A stretch of DNA of 64,000 bases from JBBRBB01 sp038206235 (lineage in GTDB: Bacteria > Bacteroidota > Bacteroidia > Chitinophagales > Chitinophagaceae), in the NCBI GenBank assembly GCA_038206235.1, contig JBBRBB010000012.1:1-64000 (forward strand). The letters are read 5' to 3'. The translations under genes and the position numbers were made by a program. The notes beneath the pieces were generated by a model. The model was not told where the DNA came from. It saw only the letters and a list, made by a program, of their open reading frames with translations, and searched no databases. This document shows, piece after piece, positions 19,069 through 27,576 of this stretch; within the stretch, counting starts at the first letter, position 1, and each line of letters begins with the position of its first letter.

Positions 19069-22062
19069 TTAATTACCTAAACTAAGGTTTACTCCGAGGG
19101 TAAAAGTACGTACGGTAGGATACCCCACATAATCAATACCTATAGAAGGAATACCAGTGCCATTAACATCTCCTTTAGAAACATTAACTTCAGGGTCAAA
19201 CCCCGGATATTTTGTCAGTACAAAAATATTGTTTCCTGTAAAATAAATATTCAGGTTCTTTATTACCTTTCCAATATCTCCTACTTTGTAAAGTAAAGTG
19301 GCGTTTCCAAGTTTCATATAATTTCCACTTAACAAGAAACGGGTAGAAGCAGAAACAGGATTGGCAACACTTTCGGGGCTTCCTATCAAGGTTTTGGAGA
19401 TATTGCTTCCATTGTTTATAAAGCTAAGTCCTGTTACTGATTGCACAGTGTTGTTATAAATAAAATAATCATAAGCTCCGTGCATATTAATTGTCAATGA
19501 AAGCTTTTTGTAATCCAGTTCAGTAGTAATGCCCACCACCCATTTAGGATTGGGATCTCCTGCATAGGAAGCTGCATTATCTGTAATAGCAAAGCCATCT
19601 TTATCAAATCCATGGAATTCTCTCAGGTAGAATACATCAACTGGTTGGTCATTGGCAATTGCCTGAACCCATGTAGCTGATGTGCCCTTACCATTTAAAT
19701 TACCTGTAAGTACAAGCGGGCCAAGTCCGGCTTCAGGAAAAACAAATTTATTTTTTACATAAGTAACCGTACCACCCAAAGACCATGCAAAGTTTCTATT
19801 TTGAACAATTTGTGCATTGAGACCAAGTTCTCCACCTTTATTAGATACATATCCAGGCAAATTTTGCCAAAGGATACCTGCAGGTGCAGGAGCTGCAAGT
19901 GTACCCGGGAATAAAGGGTCGGTCGTCTTTTTAAAGAAAACATCTATACTACCAGTAAGCCTGTTTTTTAAAACAGCGAAATCAAGACCGGCATCAGTTG
20001 AAGTTACTGTTTCCCATTTCAAATCCGGATTTGCAAAATTTACAACCGATAAGCTTCCATTCGAATTGTATTTATAACGGTCCTGTGAAGAACCTGCAGG
20101 AAAAGACTGGTTACCTGTTCTGCCCCAGCCCACTCTGAGTGCCAAATTATTAAATACGCTACCGTTTTTCATAAAATCTTCTTCGCTTATATTCCATTTG
20201 CCGGATACAGCAGGGAAATAAGCATATCTGTTATTTTTACCAAACTTGGTGGAACCATCTGCGCGGAAAGATGCGGACAAACTATATTTACCTTCATAAC
20301 TTAACTGCACTCTCGCAAAGTAAGACTGTAAATCGGTAGTTGGGTCATTATTTGAAGATGTGGTTAAGTTAGATTGCTTGCCGTCCTGCATATTATCATA
20401 ATAATGAATTGGTATAAAATTATCCAAACTCAAATTATAATCAAATTGATATACACCGGTTGTTTGTGTTTTATAAGATGTTGAATAATATTCATAACCG
20501 CCTAAGGCTGTTAAATTGAAATCATTAAAAGCTTTGGTATAGGTTAATGTATGTGTAATGGTTTGAGAAAATAATTGTGCACTACCTACATTGGCAAGTC
20601 CCTTACCATCAGCATTGCCACCGGTACCGGTAATAAATCCCTGTAATTCCTGTCCCCTGTTACCAGTGCTGTAATTCACTCCATAAAAGAAAAGGTATTC
20701 CAATTCCGGAATAATTTTATACCCAGCAGACATATATCCTAAAAGAGTAGTTACCCTTGAATAATCATTATACGCCCTGGAAAGTAATAAGGGGTTTACC
20801 TGCCCATTAGCATTTACTGTGTAAGATGTAGGACCACTTTGCAAAACTAAAGTCGGGTTCCATTGCATTGCAAGTGATACAAGGTTACCTGTACTTCCCG
20901 GGTCATTTGAAACGGGTGCAATTTGTTCCTTTGTGCTTGCTGATGTTAAACCAAATTTCAAAGAAAGTTTTTTATCAAGAAACTTATAACTTCCGTTTAC
21001 ATTAGCGATGTATTTATCCAGCCCGCTTTTTTTTATAATACCCGGAGTAGATGAAGCGAAAAAGGAAGCTCTGAAACGGCTATTTTCAGAACCGCCGCCA
21101 GTATATGCAATAGAATAATTTTGAACAAGCTTATGCTGTATAATCTGATCAAAAGGATTAATGGATGCCCCGGAATCTGATTTGGCTCCGTATTTAGCTA
21201 ATGCAGTTCTGTATTGACCTGCATCCAAAACATCAGGCTGCGTCATCAAACCACCAATACCCACCGATGCACCAATATCAAATCTTGCAGGACCTATAGA
21301 GCCTGATTTTGTTGTAATTAATATAACACCATTTGCACCACGTGAACCATAAATGGCAGAAGAAGAGGCATCTTTCAATACAGATATGCTTTCGATATCA
21401 TTAGGATTTAGATAAGTTAGCGGATTAGCATCAGGCAAAGTTCCTAAACCGCTGGTAGAACCAAAACCCGGCCTTGCAGACCTTCCATCCAAAGGTACCC
21501 CGTCAATTACATATAAAGGATCAGTTCCAGCCCTGATTGAATTATTACCTCTTATCCTTACAGCAGCAGCAGCACCGGGCTGACCACTCGAAACAGTTAC
21601 TTGTAATCCAGGAACTTTACCCTGCAATAACTGGTCGGGTGTGGCAGATGGTACCTGGTTAAAATTTTTTGCTGAAACCACAGAATAAGCACCAGATATA
21701 TCTTTCCTTCTGGCGGTTCCATAACCCACCACTACCACATCAGTAAGTGCAGAACTTTCTGGTTGTAAAGAAACAGTTATATCTGTAGATGATGTTATAT
21801 CTACGTTCTGCCCTGCATAACCAACATAACTAACTACCAATGTAGTCGCAGATGCCGGTGCATTAATTCTAAAGGTGCCACTTGCATCAGTAGCTGCACC
21901 TATTTTGGTTCCTTTTACTACAATGGAAGCGCCTGCAACGGGGTTCCCTTTTTCGTCAGTGATTTTTCCGGTAACAGTTTTGTTTTGCGCCCATGTTTGT
22001 TGCATAATAAAAAGCAGTAAGGAGGATAAGAGAAGAACTCTCAGTAATCGGTTTCTAGTCAT
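19069..22062 (-). CDS. SusC/RagA-family TonB-linked outer-membrane transporter
   Basis: The ATG at 22062 (MTRNRLLRVLL) gives 997 residues with a signal peptide ending near QQTWAQ; the longer open frame adds 31 residues without signal-peptide character. After the signal come a carboxypeptidase-like regulatory domain (KTVTGKITDEKGNPVAGAS, about 28-105), a TonB-box-like DVVVVGYGT (about residue 118), a plug with RIRGNNSIRAGTDPLYVIDGVPL, and a large beta-barrel rich in aromatic strands ending TFTLGVNLSLGN. It imports a ligand through the outer membrane using TonB energy, in a complex with the adjacent SusD. No anti-sigma/ECF sigma pair or hybrid regulator is encoded next to it, so its regulation is not visible here. 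Confidence 0.93.
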   Translation of the reverse strand: MTRNRLLRVLLLSSLLLFIMQQTWAQNKTVTGKITDEKGNPVAGASIVVKGTKIGAATDASGTFRINAPASATTLVVSYVGYAGQNVDITSSTDITVSLQPESSALTDVVVVGYGTARRKDISGAYSVVSAKNFNQVPSATPDQLLQGKVPGLQVTVSSGQPGAAAAVRIRGNNSIRAGTDPLYVIDGVPLDGRSARPGFGSTSGLGTLPDANPLTYLNPNDIESISVLKDASSSAIYGSRGANGVILITTKSGSIGPARFDIGASVGIGGLMTQPDVLDAGQYRTALAKYGAKSDSGASINPFDQIIQHKLVQNYSIAYTGGGSENSRFRASFFASSTPGIIKKSGLDKYIANVNGSYKFLDKKLSLKFGLTSASTKEQIAPVSNDPGSTGNLVSLAMQWNPTLVLQSGPTSYTVNANGQVNPLLLSRAYNDYSRVTTLLGYMSAGYKIIPELEYLFFYGVNYSTGNRGQELQGFITGTGGNADGKGLANVGSAQLFSQTITHTLTYTKAFNDFNLTALGGYEYYSTSYKTQTTGVYQFDYNLSLDNFIPIHYYDNMQDGKQSNLTTSSNNDPTTDLQSYFARVQLSYEGKYSLSASFRADGSTKFGKNNRYAYFPAVSGKWNISEEDFMKNGSVFNNLALRVGWGRTGNQSFPAGSSQDRYKYNSNGSLSVVNFANPDLKWETVTSTDAGLDFAVLKNRLTGSIDVFFKKTTDPLFPGTLAAPAPAGILWQNLPGYVSNKGGELGLNAQIVQNRNFAWSLGGTVTYVKNKFVFPEAGLGPLVLTGNLNGKGTSATWVQAIANDQPVDVFYLREFHGFDKDGFAITDNAASYAGDPNPKWVVGITTELDYKKLSLTINMHGAYDYFIYNNTVQSVTGLSFINNGSNISKTLIGSPESVANPVSASTRFLLSGNYMKLGNATLLYKVGDIGKVIKNLNIYFTGNNIFVLTKYPGFDPEVNVSKGDVNGTGIPSIGIDYVGYPTVRTFTLGVNLSLGN

Positions 22063-22326
22063 AAATGGGGGTTTTATATTTTGTAAATTTAAAGAACTTG
22101 CGTATTCTATACACATTTTATTAAATATTTTTTTTAATATTTTAATAACAGACAATTCTTTTAAAAGAGATGTTGCATAGAATAAAGATATTATGCAAAA
22201 AAATCAAGCTTGTAAAACCTTTTTTTTCTGATACATAAAATGTTTGCCGAAAGAAAGTAATTCTGTAAAACTGCTTTCCGAATAAATACCATTAATTGTC
22301 TAATAAAAAAAAAGAAATAATTAAAA
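22063..22326 (-). promoter_or_regulatory. AT-rich leader region of the susCD operon
   Basis: This 264-bp spacer separates susC from the 3' end of glpF, which is transcribed towards it. It must contain the susC promoter, but I could not assign a convincing pair of -33 and -7 boxes. It holds long A/T runs and nothing else recognisable. Confidence 0.3.
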
Positions 22327-23034
22327 TTACACCACGAAACCATATACAAATGCTGCCAGTAATCCACCTGTAATTGGCGCTACAACAGGTATCCAGCTAT
22401 AACCCCAATCGCTGTCTCTTTTATTATGAATGGGTAATAAGAAGTGCACGATTCGTGGACCTAAATCTCTTACAGGATTTATTGCATACCCGGTTGGTCC
22501 GCCCAAGCTTAAGCCAATGCCCAATACCAGCAATGCTACCGGTAATGCATCAAGTGAGCCAAGACTCGATGAAGATTTGGTAATAAATAATACTGCGAAT
22601 ACAAATACAAATGTGCCGATGAATTCGGTAACAAAATTATGCGATCTGTTTCTTTTTGCAGGCGCAGTACAAAACACACCCAGCTTTGCATTCGCATCTT
22701 CTGTATCATCGAAGTGCTGTTTGTAGGCAAGCCACACAATGAATGCGCCTAACATGGCGCCGATAAATTGAGCGGCTATATACAAGGGCACGTTTTCCCA
22801 ATTAAATTTACCAGCATAAGCTAACGCTATAGTAACAGCAGGATTGAGATGCGCACCACTTGAAGCCGCTGAAACATACACACCCACAAAAACAGCCATT
22901 GACCATCCAATTGCTATGGCAAGAAATCCGCCGCCAAAACCTTTTGTTTTGCTGAGAACAATGTTTGCAACCACGCCATCACCAAGAATAATAAGTAAGG
23001 CGGTGCCGGTGAGTTCTGAAATAAAGGGAGACAT
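22327..23034 (-). CDS. glpF: Glycerol uptake facilitator (aquaglyceroporin, MIP family)
   Basis: I start at the ATG at 23034 (MSPFISELTGT), or one codon earlier, giving about 235 residues. The longer open frame merely translates an upstream 7-nt tandem array. Six membrane segments are visible. The first selectivity motif is GAHLNPAVTIAL. The second is NPVRDLGPR, with valine in place of alanine in NPA but with the Asp after Arg that marks glycerol facilitators rather than water channels. It lets glycerol cross the inner membrane for GlpK. It is the last gene of the minus-strand order glpK-glpD-glpF, with a repeat-filled spacer of about 210 bp between glpD and glpF. Confidence 0.9.
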   Translation of the reverse strand: MSPFISELTGTALLIILGDGVVANIVLSKTKGFGGGFLAIAIGWSMAVFVGVYVSAASSGAHLNPAVTIALAYAGKFNWENVPLYIAAQFIGAMLGAFIVWLAYKQHFDDTEDANAKLGVFCTAPAKRNRSHNFVTEFIGTFVFVFAVLFITKSSSSLGSLDALPVALLVLGIGLSLGGPTGYAINPVRDLGPRIVHFLLPIHNKRDSDWGYSWIPVVAPITGGLLAAFVYGFVV

Positions 23035-23038
23035 CATT

Positions 23039-23265
23039 AGTTTATAGTTTGTCGTTTGTAGTTTGTCCGCAGGATGCTGCGCATAGTTCTCAGTTTCCAG
23101 TTGACAGTTTTCAATTTTCAGTTTCCGTTTCAGTTTTCCCACAGGGCTCTGCGAGCAGTTTTCAATTTTCAAGTTAGGGAGTTATTCAGTAAATTTATAA
23201 TTATCATTTGTCAACTGCATATTGTGTATTGCTTACTGCCAACCGCCTATTGCCTATTGCTTATT
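23039..23265. repeat. Composite degenerate heptanucleotide arrays between glpF and glpD
   Basis: Three phased blocks of 7-nt words are present: AGTTTAT, AGTTTGT, CGTTTGT, AGTTTGT (23039-23066); GCATAGT, TCTCAGT, TTCCAGT, TGACAGT, TTTCAAT, TTTCAGT (23081-23122); and GTGTATT, GCTTACT, GCCAACC, GCCTATT, GCCTATT, GCTTATT (23224-23265). Between the first two sits a CGCAGGATGCTGCG hairpin, and a second hairpin, CTCTGCGAGCAG, follows. The last block overlaps the 3' end of glpD and supplies its TAG stop (23247-23249). Confidence 0.85.
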
Positions 23266-24749
23266 GGCAAATATTGTTTTGCTAATGTAATAAAATCAGT
23301 AACCTGTTTATCAATCCATGTAATATCTTTATTTAGTATTGAAGCCATTTGGTGTGCAACAGAAGGTGCAAGAGCTATTGCAGCTTTGGCATCGAGAAAA
23401 AGTAATCTTGTTCTTCTTGCAAGAATATCTTCAACAGTAACTGCCATTTCCTCATTCATAAAATGCTGAATATTTTCTTTTGAATAGAGTGCATTTATAT
23501 TTTCCTCACTATCATATTTCATTGTTTCTTTTGATGCCGAAATGATTGAAAGATGTTGTGTAATACACTCGCTATGCGGAAGCTTGCCAACAAAGACAAC
23601 ATTATTAACTGCATCCTCTGCCATCTTTCTGTATGTAGTCCATTTGCCACCTGTAATAGTTACCAAACCTGCGGGTGAAACTATAATGGTGTGATCTCTG
23701 TTAAGTAAGGCTGTGCGTTTAACGCCTTTCATTTTAATGAGTGGGCGTAAGCCTGCGAACATGCTTGTTACATCATTTTTTGTAATGTTTTGTGCAAAGT
23801 ATCTGTTTGCATGATGCAATACAAATTCAATTTCTTCCTGTAAGGGACCAGGCTCTTCTGATAAGTCATCAACAGGAGTATCGGTAGTTCCTATCACCAC
23901 TTTATTATGCCAGGGAACAGCAAAGAGCACACGGTCATCATCAGTTTTAGGTATCATCATGGCATTGGTGCCCGGGAAAAATTTTTTATCTACTACAAGA
24001 TGAATTCCCTGCGAAGGCATAATGATGTCGTCTCCATAAGGTTCATCCATGCCCATCACCTCATCAGCAAAAACGCCTGTTGCATTAATCACTGTTTTTG
24101 CTTTCAGCTCATAAGTAATATTGGTTAATACATCTTCTGCAACTACACCGCTAATTTTTTTATTTGTTTTTATCAGGTCTGTTACCTCGCAATAATTAAG
24201 AATAGTTGCGCCATAATATTGCGATGCGGTGTAAGCCAAATCAACGGCAAGCCTTGCATCGTCAAATTGGCCATCATAATAAACAAAGGCTCCTGTTAAT
24301 TTTTTAGGGCTGATGCCGGGCAGAAATTGCATTGCCTCATTTTTATCAAGCCATTTTGTTTTACCAAGACTAAGCTTGCCAGAAAGTGCATCGTACACCC
24401 GCAATCCTGTGCCGTAATAAATTTTTTGTACAATGCTGAATGAAGGAACAACAAACGCCATTGTTTTTGCAGCGTGTGGTGCATTATGCAGCAACCATCC
24501 TCTTTCTCTCAATGCTTCCCGTACAAGCTTAATATTTCCCTGCTCTAAATAGCGAACACCGCCGTGCACTAATTTTGTGGAGCGACCAGATGTTCCTTTT
24601 GCAAAATCAATCGCTTCAAGCAATAAAGTAGAATAACCTCTTGAAGCTGCATCTAAAGCGGCTCCCAGCCCTGTTGCACCTCCGCCGATAATGATGATGT
24701 CCCAAACTTTTTGTTCATCTAATTGTGATAAGCTTTCGTTTCTGTTCAT
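23247..24749 (-). CDS. glpD: Glycerol-3-phosphate dehydrogenase, FAD-dependent
   Basis: This 500-residue flavoprotein oxidises glycerol-3-phosphate to dihydroxyacetone phosphate at the inner face of the membrane and passes electrons to quinone. The FAD-binding IIIIGGGATGLGAALDAASRG lies near residue 20. It is followed by the family-specific GTSGRSTKLVHGGVRYLEQGN, and later by VINATGVFADEV and GLRPLIKMK before a C-terminal helical domain. The length is close to family norm. The final residues LPISNRQ and the stop codon are encoded by a 7-nt repeat array, so the original C-terminus may have been replaced or extended. It is the middle gene of the glycerol operon. Confidence 0.95.
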   Translation of the reverse strand: MNRNESLSQLDEQKVWDIIIIGGGATGLGAALDAASRGYSTLLLEAIDFAKGTSGRSTKLVHGGVRYLEQGNIKLVREALRERGWLLHNAPHAAKTMAFVVPSFSIVQKIYYGTGLRVYDALSGKLSLGKTKWLDKNEAMQFLPGISPKKLTGAFVYYDGQFDDARLAVDLAYTASQYYGATILNYCEVTDLIKTNKKISGVVAEDVLTNITYELKAKTVINATGVFADEVMGMDEPYGDDIIMPSQGIHLVVDKKFFPGTNAMMIPKTDDDRVLFAVPWHNKVVIGTTDTPVDDLSEEPGPLQEEIEFVLHHANRYFAQNITKNDVTSMFAGLRPLIKMKGVKRTALLNRDHTIIVSPAGLVTITGGKWTTYRKMAEDAVNNVVFVGKLPHSECITQHLSIISASKETMKYDSEENINALYSKENIQHFMNEEMAVTVEDILARRTRLLFLDAKAAIALAPSVAHQMASILNKDITWIDKQVTDFITLAKQYLPISNRQ

Positions 24750-24919
24750 GGAATGTATCGCTCCTACGGAGCCCGTTAAAATCTTTTGAACTATTATCTG
24801 CTACTAACGTTTCGCCCCTCTGGGGCTATAAACCTATCCTGACGTTTATTCGCCCAACTGCAAGGTTCTTCAAACGTTCAGAAAATTTTTGAGCAAAAAT
24901 ATTTATTAAGTTTATACAT
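24750..24919. other. Spacer with small palindromic repeats between glpD and glpK
   Basis: No gene is seen. The words GCTCCTACGGAGC (24769-24781) and CGCCCCTCTGGGGC (about 24816-24829), followed by TATAAACCTATC, are short GC-rich palindromes of a kind dispersed through Bacteroidota spacers. Their role is unknown. Confidence 0.5.
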
Positions 24920-25103
24920 CACATGAGCACATCAACACATCAGCACATCAACACATCAACACATCAGCACATCATTACATCAGCACATCAGCACATCAGC
25001 ACATCATTACCTCAGCACATCATCGCATCAGCACATCAGCACATAAACACATGAGCACATTAGCACATTATCACATCAGCACATTAGCACATTAGCACAT
25101 CAT
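24920..25103. repeat. Degenerate octanucleotide array, 23 units
   Basis: Twenty-three consecutive 8-nt words keep exact phase from CACATGAG at 24920 to CACATCAT ending at 25103, with consensus CACATCAG. Variants differ mainly at the last three positions (CACATCAA, CACATTAG, CACATCAT, TACATCAG). The last unit provides the TGA stop of glpK (plus-strand TCA at 25100-25102). Confidence 0.92.
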
Positions 25104-26593
25104 CCCTCCGCCCATGCCTGCGCAGCTTTTACTGCACGTTTCCACTCACCTGATAAATTATTTCTTTTTGTTTCATCAATCGCGGGTTCAAATATTTTAT
25201 CAACCTGCCATTGGTTTTTTATTTCTTCAAGGCTTTCCCAATAATCAACAGCAAGCCCTGCGAAATAAGCCGCACCTAAAGCCGTTGTTTCGGTAATAAC
25301 AGGCTTTATCACTTTTGTATTTAATATATCGCTTTGGAATTGCATCAATAAATTATTTGCAGTGGCGCCGCCATCAACGCGTAGTTCTTTTACGGTAACT
25401 CCTGCATCAGCCTGCATGGCATTTACTACATCCATTGTTTGATAGGCGATGCTTTCTAAAGCAGCTCTTGCAAAATGTGCGGCAGTAGTGCCGCGTGTAA
25501 TGCCAACAAATGTTCCTCTTGCATGCTGATTCCAGTAAGGCGCTCCCAACCCTGCAAACGCAGGTACCAGATATACGCCATCATTATTTTCTGCCTGTGA
25601 TGCAAGTGTTTCAACTTCTGAAGAAGAGCGAATTATTTTCAACCCGTCACGCAACCATTGCACCACAGCGCCTGCAATAAATACACTTCCTTCCAGTGCA
25701 TAAATTGTTTGCCCGTTGAGTTGCCATGCAATAGTTGTAAGTAAATTATTTTTTGACAGCACCGGTTGTTCACCGGTATTCATCAGCATAAAACATCCGG
25801 TGCCATAAGTGTTTTTAACCATGCCGGATTGCGTGCACATTTGCCCAAAGAGTGCAGCCTGCTGGTCTCCTGCAATGCCTGCTACCGGTATATTTTTAGC
25901 TGAAAAAATATTTTGTGTGTACCCATATATTTCACTGCTGCTTTTAACCTGGGGCAAAATATTTTTTGGAATGTTCATTAATTCCAATAGCTCATCATCC
26001 CATTGAAGTGTATGAATATTAAAGAGCATTGTTCTGGATGCATTGCTTACATCTGTTGCGTGCACTTGCCCTTTAGTTAATTTCCAGAGCAACCAGGTGT
26101 CTATCGTTCCAAAACATAATTCTTCTTTTTTTGCTTTATCTCTTGCACCGGAAATATTATCGAGAATCCATTTCAATTTTGTTGCAGAAAAATAGGCATC
26201 AATTATTAATCCTGTTTTTTGTTGAATTGTTTTGTTATGAGCTTGTTGTTTTAACTCATCGCAATAACCGGCTGTTCTTCTATCCTGCCATACAATGGCA
26301 TTGTATAAAGGCTCGCCGGTTTGTTTATTCCAAACAACGGTAGTTTCTCTTTGATTGGTAATGCCGATGGCTGCAATATTATTGACTGATAAGCCGGCCT
26401 TACTGATGGCTTCTGCAGCTACTCCAATTTGTGTGCTCCATATTTCAGCAGGACTATGCTCTACCCATCCCGGCTGAGGAAATATTTGCTGAAACTCTTT
26501 TTGCGCAGCAGCAATTATATTTCCTTGCTTATTAAAAATGATAGCTCTTGAACTGGTGGTTCCCTGGTCGAATGATAAAATATATTGATTCAT
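25100..26593 (-). CDS. glpK: Glycerol kinase
   Basis: This 497-residue FGGY-family kinase phosphorylates glycerol with ATP in the cytoplasm, trapping what GlpF lets in. The N-terminal LSFDQGTTSSRAIIFN is the phosphate-1 region. GITNQRETTVVWNKQTGEPLYNAIVWQDRR follows near residue 80. YGTGCFMLMNTG (about residue 265) and the adenosine-binding DGGATANNLLMQFQSD (about 405) are both present. The length equals the family norm. It is the first gene of the minus-strand glpK-glpD-glpF operon. Its stop codon lies in the last unit of an octanucleotide array. Confidence 0.96.
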   Translation of the reverse strand: MNQYILSFDQGTTSSRAIIFNKQGNIIAAAQKEFQQIFPQPGWVEHSPAEIWSTQIGVAAEAISKAGLSVNNIAAIGITNQRETTVVWNKQTGEPLYNAIVWQDRRTAGYCDELKQQAHNKTIQQKTGLIIDAYFSATKLKWILDNISGARDKAKKEELCFGTIDTWLLWKLTKGQVHATDVSNASRTMLFNIHTLQWDDELLELMNIPKNILPQVKSSSEIYGYTQNIFSAKNIPVAGIAGDQQAALFGQMCTQSGMVKNTYGTGCFMLMNTGEQPVLSKNNLLTTIAWQLNGQTIYALEGSVFIAGAVVQWLRDGLKIIRSSSEVETLASQAENNDGVYLVPAFAGLGAPYWNQHARGTFVGITRGTTAAHFARAALESIAYQTMDVVNAMQADAGVTVKELRVDGGATANNLLMQFQSDILNTKVIKPVITETTALGAAYFAGLAVDYWESLEEIKNQWQVDKIFEPAIDETKRNNLSGEWKRAVKAAQAWAEG

Positions 26594-26655
26594 AAAACGA
26601 ATTTAAACACTAATTAAAATTGTGGTTAGATATTTATAACTTCAAAAAAAATTTG

Positions 26656-27012
26656 ATGAGAGTTGCTATTGTATGCATGCTTCTTGTTTTAAAATGCGGT
26701 TTTGCAATTTCACAAAATCAAAATGTGCAGGATACAGTAAGCAATAATGAAAAACAGCAACCGGATAGTGAGAGATATAAATTGGATTCTATGAAAAGAG
26801 CCGTTGACAGTATAACAAAAGCATATAGTGATTCAATAGCCGGCACACACAAAACTCCTGATGCACAACAAAATAATCGAAGCCTGAAAACATTTCTTAC
26901 TGAAGAAGAAAAAAGACTGGAGGAACAAAAAAGATGGCAATGGATAACAGGAATTTTATTAATGATAACCGCAATTTCATTTGCCATTATAAAAGGAAGA
27001 AAAAAATCCTGA
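26656..27012 (+). CDS. Small hypothetical protein with signal peptide and C-terminal membrane segment
   Basis: The ATG at 26656 (MRVAIVCMLL) gives 118 residues; an in-frame TTG 36 bp upstream is less likely. An N-terminal hydrophobic stretch ending near CGFAIS looks like a signal peptide. The middle is hydrophilic and rich in Gln, Asp and Ser. A coiled-coil-like EEEKRLEEQKRWQW leads into a C-terminal membrane helix (ITGILLMITAISFAII) with a basic KGRKKS tail. No family is recognised. It is divergent from glpK and separated from it by about 60 bp. Confidence 0.55.
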   Translation: MRVAIVCMLLVLKCGFAISQNQNVQDTVSNNEKQQPDSERYKLDSMKRAVDSITKAYSDSIAGTHKTPDAQQNNRSLKTFLTEEEKRLEEQKRWQWITGILLMITAISFAIIKGRKKS

Positions 27013-27576
27013 AGGCGTAAGAAACTATTTACATTTTTATCAAATGTTTATTATGAGAAAACCTATCAGAAAGAATGAACCTGAAACAGTTTATTGATTT
27101 GATGCTGCGCAATGATTTTTTTAACCTTAATAGAAAAAATAATCCTCGCTCCTAAAGCCTTATTGCTTTATAAGGTAATAATACTTTTCCTTTTAAACTG
27201 ATAAATAATTTGGCGGAATATTTAATAACTGAATGCAGGAATTCTTCTTTGCGAATGTTTGCGCGGCGCAAAAACTTCAAGGCAGCCCAAATAATATCTC
27301 ATCAAGAAATATTAACGCTCCATAAAGCTGGCATGAATTTTTTGTACCATATGATTAACCTCCCCAAAATATTCCAGTATGCAGATTGTAAAAACAAAAA
27401 CAGCAGAAGAAAATCTAAGATTACCTGATAGAGATAAAGGTGAAAAAATAATCTATAAAAAAAACATGGGCGCTTTCAGAGAAAAAAACGATACAACAAA
27501 TAAAAGGCTTGGGGCACACGAATTGTTTTATTTATTTACAGCCAGTATAATTAAGCAAAATAAAATGCCTTAGCGT
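27013..27576 (+). other. 564-bp spacer without a confident gene
   Basis: Two short plus-strand frames (27210-27428, 72 codons; 27379-27573, 64 codons) overlap each other, and neither resembles a known family. The second is lysine-rich, beginning MQIVKTKTAEENLR, and ends 3 bp before the convergent GH1-like stop; it could be a real small gene but is unsupported. A small palindrome CCTTAT/ATAAGG lies near 27162-27179. Confidence 0.35.

Noticed and set aside
22065..22155. 31-residue N-terminal extension of SusC
   Set aside because: It would bury the signal peptide; the internal ATG at 22062 gives a normal one.
23037..23172. 45-residue N-terminal extension of GlpF
   Set aside because: It translates the heptanucleotide array (KLKIENCQLETENY and similar) and has no place in the MIP family; the MSPFISEL start fits.
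24920..25103. CRISPR array
   Set aside because: The units are 8 nt, directly adjacent and without spacers; it is a tandem word array.
27210..27573. Two overlapping small frames after the hypothetical membrane protein
   Set aside because: They overlap each other and lack family or composition support; described as spacer.
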